Origin: Trissonchulus latispiculum
Lineage: Eukaryota; Nematoda; Enoplea; Enoplida; Ironidae
DNA length: 64,000 bases
Direction of reading: 5' to 3'
NCBI GenBank assembly: GCA_030248195.1
Contig: JASAND010018240.1
Coordinates: 1-64,000, forward strand
Shown here: positions 38,001 to 50,000 of the stretch, in pieces
Numbering within the stretch: the first letter of the stretch is position 1
Layout: the number at the start of each line of letters is the position of its first letter
Program-made: the position numbers and the translations under genes
Notes under the pieces: model-generated
Database searches by the model: none
Seen by the model: only the letters and a program-made list of their open reading frames with translations
Told to the model about the DNA's origin: nothing

Positions 38001-41000
38001 CTACACAGACAACTGGGTAGACCTTTTGTTATTATTATGGATTTGAACAAAATCAAATTTCGCGAAATCGAAAAATATTACACTACTTGAAATCTGCGTG
38101 GTCGAAAACATGGTACCCATACTTACTTAATTGATTTTAGCTGATTTCGTCAAGTTTTAAACTTTTGCACTAGGGAAGGGATATTGGGAAAGATCAGGAT
38201 TTTGTACAGGTTTCTTGTTTACGTACCTTCTAGAGGGGATTCTGGTTTGTTTTTGGGCCAAACTTTATGAGCTGGCGTTTAGGGGGGGGGGCAAAATCAC
38301 GTAGCGATGGGATGGCTCGCCAAAAATGGGGCATGGAGCATTTTTCATCCAAGATTAATAGTGGGGGGGCTCAAGTTTGCTCACCCATCGTTAAAGGCAT
38401 ATTTCTGAATTAAATTTTTTTGCAAATTTTCTTTCATGTTTTGTGTATAAACTGCTAAAATCGCTGCTAAAACCTACTAATTTTAGGTGTTTTACGCTGA
38501 CATAGTTTAAATTTTGTTAAAAAGCTGGCGAAGCCGGAGAAAGGTTTTGCAATTTAGGATACAAATGGTAAGATTAGGCAAGTTTTTTTGGATTAAGGGG
38601 GGGGGTGGATTTTGGAGAGGGGGGTCCTCAATTGGGGAGTGGAGGTCACCGATTGAAGGACCCCCTCGCAGGTGGAAATAAGCCAGGATTTCGATAGACG
38701 AAAAAAGGTTTTACATCTGAACACTATTATATACTATTAATGTTTGGTTTATATTCTAGGATCCTACGCAAGAAGATGCCACAAAGAAGAGTAAGTATCA
38801 CCTTGTAGTAGTGCTGTTCTTTTTCTGTTCAGAAATCTTTGTTGGTTTACAAGTGGTTGTACAAAATCGGTCGATTTAAAAATTTAAATGATTTAAATAA
38901 TTTAAATTTAAATTTTTTCTCTCTGTTTTTTCAGCTGCCGGCGATGAAAGCGGTGTGGAGAAGGCGGGCAATTTTGTGGTCCGATTTTTGCGGAGTATTC
39001 TGGTCACGTGTTCCAACTGGTTTGACCGATGGTCGCGTAACTATCGCTATGTGGCTTACAAGCTGGGTCTGGAGAAGCGAAAAATTAAGGATGATATGAA
39101 CGCCGTACGTGTGTTTCCGAAATTCTTTTCCTCAAATTTGAAGAATGAGAATTTACATACATATATAATGTTACGTACCGTATGAGATTTTGTACCGTAT
39201 AATACGGTACGGCAATTTTCGTACCGTATTAAACGGTACGTACCGTATAATACGGTACAACTTTTTCTCTACCGTATTAAACGGTACGTCCCGTATTATA
39301 TTGTACGGTTAGTTTTTGTACCGTATTGGCAAAGAACTGAATACTGGTGTTAATAATATCAAGAGTACATAATAACTAAGAGTGTGACAAGCGTCCTACT
39401 CTTAGTTATTAGGCTGCAGACATCATCTGCACAATAACGGCCTACCACCCCCACAACTGAGTACCTGGTGACCCCCCCCCCCCGCAACTGAGTACCAGGT
39501 ACACAATTGTGTACCATCACTCGCTGGTGCGTTTACATGTTGAAGCTCAGAAGTGGCCAGCTGTTGATAGAATGTTTTTGGCTTCAACATGTAAACATAC
39601 AAGCGAGTGCTGGTACACACTTGTGTACCTGGTACTCAGTTGTGGGGGGGGGTCACCAGGTATATACTCAGTTTTGGGGGTGGTAGGCCGTTATTGTGCA
39701 GATGATGTCTGCAGCCTAATAGCTAAGAGTGGGACGCTTGTCACACTCTTAGGGCCTATTTCTTTAAAGATGAAAATGGTCAGATTAAACGGATTAAAAA
39801 TCAGCCAGATTAAAATTTTAATTGCTATTTCTTTAATGCTGGATTAAACGGATTAAAATTAACTCGTTTAATCCAACCATTTTTAATCCGCGGATTAAAC
39901 GAGTTGATTTTAATCCGTTTAATCCGCCATTAAAGAAATAGCGATTAAAAATTTTAATCCGCCAACTTTTAATCCGTTTAATTCGCGTAGCTGCACGAGG
40001 ATTAAAAGCTAAAGTCTGACCAAAAATTCTTGGAACCGAAATGTGAGCGGCTGTCCTGAGTTATCATTTGAAGGTAGCCTATACAATGTATATATTTTTC
40101 GAATCCTCAGGAACCCGAGATTTTGAAAATTCGAAAAATTCCGAAATTCCGGATTTCATTCACGGAAAATTTAAAATTTTTGGTTTTTCGCCAAATTTTT
40201 ATCGCAATCAAAATTTGGTTCACACAGTCGAATAGAGCTGGTCCCGCTACACATTTTTGCTCTTAGAAGCTTTTCACGAAAATGCACCCAATTTCCGGAA
40301 TTCCGGGTTTTCTAAATTACCGGATTTTAAAAATTTCCTCCAATACCCTCAAGATGGGTATCATTCGAAAGCTCTTATCGAGCTGAACAACTTTTGTAAT
40401 AGAACGAACTCGTGAAAATGCACTCAATTCCCGGAATTCGCGAAAACCGGATTTTCCGGATTTTAAAAATTTTCTCCAATACCCACAATATGGGTATCAT
40501 TCGAGAGCTCTTGATGAGCTGAACAAATCTTGTAATAGAACCAATGTCTGAAAATGCACCGAGATCCCGGAATTCACAAATTCGGATTTCACTCTAGCTT
40601 GGAAATTTTTCGTGAATTCCGAGAACTGGGCTCATTTCTGCAAGTTGGTTCTATTACAAGATTTGTTCAGCTCATCAAGAGCTCTCGAATGATACCCATA
40701 TTGTGGGTATTGGAAAAAATTTTTAAAATCCGGAAAATCCGGTTTTCGCGAATTCCGAGAATTGAGTGCATTTTCACGAGTTCGTTCTATTACAAAAGTT
40801 GTTCAGCTCGATAAGAGCTTTCGAATGATACCCATCTTGAGGGTATTGGAGGAAATTTTTAAAATCCGGTAATTTAGAAAACCCGGAATTCCGGAAATTG
40901 GGTGCATTTTCGTGAAAAGCTTCTAAGAGCAAAAATGTGTAGCGGGACCAGCTCTATTCGACTGTGTAAACCAAATTTTGATTGCGATTAAAATTTGGCG

Positions 41001-44000
41001 AAAAACTAAAAATTTTAAATTTTCCGTGAATGAAATCCGGAATTTCGGAATTTTTCGGATTTTCGAAATCTCGGGTTCCTGAGGATTCGAAAAATATATA
41101 CATTGTATAGGCTACCTTCAAATGATAACTCAGGACAGCCGCTCACATTTCGGTTCCAAGAATTTTTGGTCAGACTTTAGTTGAAAATGCATGCGGCGGA
41201 TTAAACGGATTAAAATTTATCTTTAAAGAAACAGCGATTAAGCAGGTCGGATTAAAATTAACTCGTTGAGTTTTTAATCCGAAGTGTGAATAAAGAAACA
41301 GGATTAGATTAAAATTTTAATCCTAGCTGCATTAAAGAAATAGGATTAAATTTAATCCTTTTAACTCGTTTAACTCACTGGATTAAATTTTAATCCGTTT
41401 AATCCGAGGTGGTATTTCTTTAATGCGGATTAATTTTAATCTAATCCGTGTAATCTTTAAAGAAATAGGGCCTTAGTTATTATGTACTCTTGATTAAGTA
41501 AAACAAATAATACAAATTTTGCTGTTTTCTTCTGTGGCAAAAAATCTGTTTAGAAGCTGTCGCAGTCAATGTAATTACATAATAATATTTATCCTAGAAA
41601 GACAGTTTACTTTTTGCGCCTTTTTGGTATAGTTTTTTGATTAGTTTTTGCTGTTTTTTTAAAAATCTTTTAGGTTTCACAATGTCCGGTGGATGAAACG
41701 ATGGCCACTGCCTTGGAAGAGAGACGCCAGCAAAGTCGAATGGAAGCTGTGCATGCTGATTTGAATAAGTAATTTTAATAATTAATTAATTAATTTTTAC
41801 AATTCGGGTGGAAAGGCCAATATGTGAGGAAACAGGTTGCAGTATTTGTCTTTGGGTTGTTTTTGAGAATTCTTGTTGTATGTTTAGGTTTTTTTAGTTT
41901 TTCTGGGTTTGTTTCATTGAAAGTTTCGTAAAGTGAACAAAGGTCTATGGATGGATGGATCGGTTAATTTTTCTTAATAGTTTTTACTTGACGTTTACTT
42001 TAACTTCAATGTGTTCTTGAATGAAGTTGTTTTGGTTTCAAATCAACATACATAACTAACAGGAGTCCATTGAAGAGAATAAAAATGGTTTCCAGGGTTT
42101 TCTGGCAGTTTTCTAATTGAAAATTTGGTTAGATTGTGGTATCAGGTTGCGGCAAATTTTGCTTTTGGACTTTTTAGTGATTTATTGGTTCGTGTTTAAA
42201 TTTAGTTAATAATTAATTTAATTAACTAAGCTGTTTTTTTGCAGACTTGATAAGGAGGTAGAAGAAGTCCATATCAAGCAGAACCCCCTAGGGAGATTTC
42301 TGCGCTCAACTTGGTACCTGCTGATCTCTCAAACGGAGATCCTGTGCTACATTTTCATGATTCTAAATCACATCCACTATGCTTCACTGCTTTCCCTAGT
42401 CCTGCCGTTGCTGGCATTTTTCTGGGGAACCCTTTACGCGCCCCGGCCCCCGAAAATGTTCTGGATTACCTGCATTACCTATACGGAGGTGAGTGCAGTG
42501 CCATTTTATTAAGGGGGGATGCACAGGTTTGGGGCTTTTTGTACTCCTTTAGTATAAAATTTATTCTCTTATCTGTGCTAAATATCTTAATCATTTGCTG
42601 AATAAAATCTGCAGATTTTGGTATGAAATGGGGGGGCATTTTGAGATGAGGAAATGTTTGCCTGCCCGCACTCGTAGCTTCTTGACTTCAGCAGAAAAAG
42701 TTTGACAAATCCAGCAATAGCTGACTTTAAAACATTTTTCTTGAATTGGCTTATTTTTTAAACCGTTAAACCTTTTGCACACATTTTACTGTCTGTAGTT
42801 TTTTGGTGATTTTTCCATCGGGTGAATAATTTTATCTTAATATCTACTTTTTTATTGTTAATTTGTAATTTTTTCAGGCCCTGATTGTGGTGAAATTCAT
42901 CTTCCAATTTGACTTTTTCCCCTGGAATGCCAACAGTGAAGCCAATGTGGATCCCTTCTTTCCGCCTCGAATTATTGGCATTGAAAAGAAGAGCTACTAT
43001 GCGGCCTGGGATATTGCCCTGCTAATGATACTGTTCTATCATCGCTATATGCTGAGGGTTAGCTTGTTTCTGGCGGATTAATTAATAACTGTTAATTAGC
43101 TGTGTTAATTACGTACCAGTTAGTTGGCTGACTTAAACTTTTTGTGATGGTGTTGTGGACAAATATTATGTTTGCCAATATATATTTGATTATCGTGAAG
43201 GGCTTTGGGCAAAAATTGTCATAAAGTTAGTTTGTCAAAATATTTAAAAATTTTTATTTTTATTACAAACTGCGCTGCTAGATTAAATTTTTAGTTTGTA
43301 CTGTATGTAGGATGAAATGTTTGTGTGTATATGGTAGTTTTAGGTAGGATTTAGAAATAATTTTGGATGATAAAGAATTCATTTGTTTTTGATATTTATT
43401 AAATTTTATTTTAAATTTTTTATTTTACTTTTTCAGAGTCTTGGCCTATGGAAGGACATTTCTGACGCTGAGTGGCAAAAAGCCGTTTCTGATGCTCCGA
43501 AAATTGATATGACCGAATCAACCCAGGTATGGGCAATCGTTTTGTGAGCATGATTTTGGGTAAATTCTCCTTTTCGAATTAGAAAATATGGGGGTTCTAT
43601 CCAGTGGCGCACCCAGAGTTTTCTGACAGGGGGGGGGGCGGCACCAAAGTTGAAATTTTTCTTTTCAAATTTATTTAATTCTACACATGTATATATTATA
43701 TACGTTTCACTTTGAGAACAAACATGTAGTAGTTGGCTTCATTGATCGAGGAGTTAACTATAATTAAACATTCATATAAACGTGAAAGCAGGGGGTCTGG
43801 GGGGCGCAGCCCCCCAGAAGTTGAGAAATTTTTGCATTCTAGACAATGAAAGCATTTTTTCTGGCCACTTTGCTGTTTCGAATTATCTTAGTTGTCTTCT
43901 GGCTGGCGGCATGGTTTCACCAGATAAGTAAGGTATATACGTATATATACATATAACATATTCATATACATATAACTCAAGCTGATATAATTCAAACTAA

Positions 44001-47000
44001 GCAACGCAACGAACTATAATAAACCGGGGGTCTGGGGGCGGGGGCCTCCAGCTAAAAGCTAGAGCTCTTTTTAAAAAGCAGTACCAGTTAGGAAATTTTT
44101 AGAGCCATTTTGTAGAAAGCGGAATCGAAATTTGACATAGTATTTGTGTGTATATGCATTTTTAAATTGCATTCTGTAAAAAAAGCGTTCATATGCCATA
44201 GTGGTGGACACCTGATATTCTTTCATATCCAAGTATCTGCCTATTCAAAACTTAGTTCAAGAAAAAAATTTTTTATTTTGCAGTTAAAATTTTAATTTTT
44301 CTGTCATTTTTGGTACGCTGCGAATTTCTATCATACCGTCAAGCCACAACCTTTCATTCAGAAATATCAGAAACATTTTAGAAGAAATTGATCACTAATA
44401 TGCACAATCAAATGCAGAAAAACCATGATTTGAAAACATTAGCGGCTAATGTCTATTTATTATAACTCAAGCGTAAGCAGAAAGAAACGTTTACACAATT
44501 GAAAGTCAGCCACCCCACCCCACCCCATGCTACCCTCAAAACACACAGTCACAAAGAATGGATAATTCGCGCCGAAGGCGCGAAAATTTTTGTTTTTCCT
44601 GCTTTTCCTCCTATCTGCATCTTAATTTTTCTGACCTTCGAAACCTGACAGGGGGGGCCGCCGCCCCCCCCCCCGCCCCCCCTTGGGTGCGCCCCTGGTT
44701 CTATCTTATCTCAACGAATGTATAGTTCTTGTATTGGCTTGCTTACTGTACCTAGTCTTGTGTACGCATGTTACGTAGTTAGTTATTTACGTAGGGTTGC
44801 ACTGGCGTGCGTGGCTTGTGTACTGCACTAATTTGTTTTTCTTAATTTCTTAGTTTGTCTCGTCCTATCCGAGTATGATACGGCACTAATTTATTTTCCT
44901 CTGTTAATGCTAGTTATTGCCAACAGAAACTAAATTATTTAAAACAAACTAATTTTTTCCAGCTATAGCTATTACCGTCTTAAAGTAACAATATTATGTT
45001 CGTATTTTCGTCCAGAATTTGATCACAATTTGTTTGAACCGCCTGCTGTTCTGATCTGGGCTTATTCTAGGAATTTTTTCTTGGGGGGGGCTTCTTGGGG
45101 GGGGGCCCCCCCCCAAAGGTCCGAGGGGCAAGGAATTTTTTGGGGGGGGGCGAAAATTTTTCGAAAAATATGCTAAAAATAGCGCTGTTTTTCTGGCATA
45201 TACTATAAAAGTTGATTTTTATAGCAAAAATAAACAGATTTAGTGTTGAAAAGGGCAAAAACTGAGTAAAAATGTCCGGCGAAGCCGGAAAATTTTTGAA
45301 AATTTGGCCTTCTGAACGATTTTTTCAGGGCAAAATTTGGTACCAAAAGGGGCACCCACTTTTTGGGGGGGGCGATTTTTTTGGGGGGGGAACGATTTTG
45401 GGGGGGAAGGGTGTTTATGGGGGCCCCCCACCCCCCGCCCACTAGAATAAGCCCAGCTGATTATGGTTTGGTTTTCTTTCATTCACTTGTCACACACTTA
45501 TGTATCTGTCTTATCCTTAGTGGGGGAGCCGTCCCCCATCCAGCGACCTCCCCCCCCCATAAATTCCGACCTCCCCCATAACCCCAAAAGTTGCCAATTT
45601 TTACCCTAAATTTTCAAAAGTTTTCCGGCTTTGCCGAATTTTTACCTAAATTTTCACTATTTTGCCTTAAAAACACCTAAAATTAGTCATTTTTTAGCGG
45701 TTTTTAGCAGTTTATACACAAAAACCCCCACAAAACTTCGAAACAATTTTCTACAAATATGCCCTCCCATTTTGAGTGAGCCTCCCCCATAAAAACTTAC
45801 CAAGGAATAAGCCAGTATATATACTCGCGGTAGTAGGCATCAAAAATGTTTTATTCTCTGTGATTTGTTGACACAGAGTACAATGGTTGTCTATATGCAA
45901 TAACTAACTAGCAACAACTGTACGTATCCTGGAAGTTTGGTTTTGTTTTTAGCACCCTTCCTTCCCACCCACCCATCCTAGTATAGATATACGTACGAAT
46001 TAAACTTAGCTTAGGTAGGTACTTTTCGTGAAAGAGTAGAGTTGGGTAGAATGAAAAATTACCTCATTTATATAACTCGTCTTAACTCCACTCACGCTTG
46101 ACTTTCCTTCTCCTAACTCTTTCACGAAAATCCCCCCAAACTCTAACACAACTTAGAATCTTTGTTTTCGCTTGCTGTTGTTGAATTATAATTTATTTGA
46201 TTGATTGATGCCAACTTTGTAGAATGAAACTGCCATGATCTCTGGCGGTCCAAGAGTTACCGGGGATACCCTTGAATTGCAGGTTATGGAGAGTCGAGCA
46301 GAAGCTGGTAGCGATCTAGAGTTGACGGGTGCTAATGTTGTTATGGCAGAGCCTACACCGGGTAAATATAGATTTTTTGGACTATAATTTCTGGGCTTAT
46401 TCTAGGGATTTTTTTTAGGGAGGCTTCTTGGGGAGGGGCCCAATAGTCCAAGGGGCAAGGAATTTTTTTTGGGGGGGGGGCGAAAAGTTTTCGAAAAACT
46501 ATGCTAAAAATAGCGCTATTTTTCTAGCATGCACAGTAAACGTTGATTTTTATCGTAAAAAATAAGCAGATTTAGTGTTGAAAAGGGACAAAAGTTGAGT
46601 AAATCTCTCCGGCAAAACCGGAAAATTTTTGAAAATTTGGCATTCTGAGCGATTTTTTCAGGGCAAAATTTGATGCCAAAAGGGGCACCCACTTTTTGGT
46701 GGGAGGAGGGTTACCCCTCTCCCTCCCCCTACTAGAATAAGCCCAGTAATTTTGGATTATTATTTTTGAACAACAGGTTTCTATGCACTTACCTCTAGTT
46801 GAGCTACTCTGGAACCAATTGGAAAAGTTTTTGTGCCATCACACGTTAGGGGCCGATGTTATAAAGGAATTTCGTTTGGTGAAATCGTTAACCCTGGTTA
46901 AAAATCGGGTTAATTATCAGCACTAATTGAATGTTGTGAGAATGAAGCTGGAGTAAGACCGGGTTTCACTTGAAAAATTTGGGGTTAGGGTTGTGGTTTA

Positions 47001-50000
47001 AATTTAGTGTTTAAATTAAAGGTTAAGCCAAGAACTACTAGGGGGTCAATCTTATTCTCGCCCGAACCTGGGTTAATTGCCTAACCTGGGTTAAATTCGT
47101 GTGTTGACGATAGCTAAGTTAATCCAAGTTAGCGACCTAACCCATGTTTAGACGTTGATAACGTCGGTCCCTTTATAACACTGGGCTAACCCCAAGTATT
47201 AGTCTGGCAAAAAATTTGGTTTAATTCATGACTGGGTTATCCATTTTCGTTTTAGACTAAATCCTATCTATTCAATCCTTACTTTGTCCGTGTGTCCTTA
47301 AACTCCAATTGGATAATTTTGTTTGTTTTGGCTTTAACTTAATGAATATTAGTATAATTGCATTTTTTGTTTTTTAGACGATGAGAAAGAAACCGCGTAA
47401 GTTTGTCTAATAATATCAGCTTTATCTTGTACTTGTTTAAAAAAATTTAAACTTTAAATTAAAATTAAAACCTTTAAATTTTTGATTCAATTTAACTCGA
47501 AGAATTATATAAATTTTTCAATTTATTCTTTTGAAAATTCTTTAAATTTTTCTATGTTCACTTTAGGCTAGTAGTAAAATAATAGCATGTTATTGTTTAT
47601 AATATATTTTAGACTGCTTTTAGATTTTGTATTTCATGTTGTTTTCTTTTTTCAAATTTTCGATTTTTTTTTAAAAATTTTGTTTGCAGATATTCTGGCT
47701 ACTGCGGCGGTTGTCTGCACTTTTTCCGTGGCCTAATGAACCCCACACGGTGGCACACTCAGGACCTGTATGTGCTGATGTTTTTCTGTGATTTCATCTG
47801 CTTTCTGATCCTGATCTTTGGATATGTTCAGTTTGGAGTATATAAGTTTTTTTGCTTTTTTGGCTACAAATTTGCTGCCATCGTTTTCTTAATAGGCTTG
47901 ACGTTTTGATTTAAGTTTTTGGTTAATGGTTAGTTTGGGCTGTTAAAGTATGACAAGGTAACGCTCATATGAAATGTTCTACTGTTGTTGTTATGGATTG
48001 TGTATCTATGCAACTTGAATTTTGTGGATTTTTATGGCTTTTAATTAGTTTTGTTGACATATAATTTTTATACGTATATTTTTTGTTTTCTTATTCTTTC
48101 TCATGTATATTTTCTTTGTTTAGACAGCTCAAGGAAGCAACGAATCTGTTTGGGAAGTCATTAAAGAGAATAAGGTAAACAAATTAAATTTAAATTTTAT
48201 TAAATTTTGTAGTTATGTTTATATAAAATTCGAAAGCTATCTGTGTAAATATATACGTGGCAAGCTGTAGCATTTGTGTTTAATTTTGCTGTATTTAAGT
48301 AGGTAAGTTGTCAAAATTAACTGTTTTCCTAAACAGTACCAGAAACTTTTTAGTAGTTTTTACGCTGCAGAGTTGAGCTTTTGTTTGTTCAATTTTATTG
48401 TTGAAATAATTTATCCTATTTTTGTTTTTATTTGTGTTTTGGCTTTAGGTGCCCCTGCCCTTCATCTTGATGCTTCTGACCAATTTCTGCCTAATCGTGG
48501 TCGACCGGGCCCTCTATCTAAGGCACTCTCAAACGGGTCGTGTGGTGTTTCACTATTTTCTGGTTGTCCTGGTGCATATCTGGATGTTCTTTATACTGCC
48601 TCACATTACACTGAAGTATGTATATACTGGCATTTTTTTAGGGATTTGAAAGTGGGAAGGGGGCTTCGCCCCCTCCCCCCCTAGGGGGGGGAAGTGGGGG
48701 GGGGCGAGTTCAAGGCATAAAATACCAAAATTTTCAGCTAAAAATTACCATTTTTTAGGCAAAAACACAAAAAATCGCTGTTTTTAAGCTTAAAATTAAC
48801 TTATAAGTCCATATCTTAGCTAAAAATTGAGAAAATTTTTGAAAATTTGACCTCAAAATCCTAATTTTTTGACACTTTTGGGCGACCCACAAAAAAGTGG
48901 GGGAGGGGCTTGCCGAAAAGTGGGGGGGCTTTCAAAAAGTGGGGGCCCCCCACCCCTCCCCCACTAAAAAAATGCCAGTAGATACTGTGTACTAAAGATT
49001 CGTATTTCCCTAGTATACCGGATATCCGGATATTTTACTGAAACGTGAAATTATCCGGTTATAAAAATAGGAATTCGCATATCCGTGCATGATAATCAAT
49101 ATTTATGAAGTGTTTAGGATAAAATAGAAGACTATTTTAAATTTAAAGTTAGTTAATTTTAACTTAAATTAATTTCTAGTTAATATTAATTTGAATTTAA
49201 TTAATTAATATTAATATTAATTAGTTAAATATTTGTATTAGTATGCACGTAAAGCGTTCTGGGGTTTAGACATGCATTATTTTAATTTTAGTTGAATTAT
49301 GCTTACTTACTACTTTGTCATAGCTATGTAAATTTAGATAATTTTAAGATTTAATTTACTTTAAATTTAATTTTACATAATTTTTCAGATCTTTCTATGA
49401 CAATTTCCCTGCCAAATTTTGGTACTTTGTCAAATGTGTCTATCTGATCCTGTCGGCCTGGCAGATACGCTCCGGCTATCCGACCCGAACTTTGGGCAAC
49501 TTTTTAACACGAAGCTTTAGTCTGGTCAATTTCATTCTGTTCAAAGTGTAAGTTTATGTGTAGTAACTACGGATATAGCTAAGGTTTGTGTCAATAGTTT
49601 TGTCATAATTATATTTGTTGTGCTATTTCACAGGAAGATTGACATTTCTATTTCAATTTCTATTTCAATTTCCATTTCATTTTTTTCATTTTGTATCAAT
49701 GAAACGAGTTGTCACATAAAAAATTATGTAGACGTGAACTGCTTCGCTGGTTTGCATCATTTTGAAGGCCTTTTCCTATTGGCCTTTTTACATTTTACCT
49801 TTTACTTATGTCTTTAGTTTATGGTGGAGCAAAAAAATAAGTTCAGAGGTCTTGGAGGTTTTTGTGAGCCCTAAGAGAGGCGTTAGAAATATGTTTGTGT
49901 AATAAAGCTAACTTGTTTCACGAGTCTCCAATTCTCTACATTTCTATTTTGCTTTCTAGAGGCCATTTTTTGGTATTCTTGCAATTTTTTTGCTTGTTTT

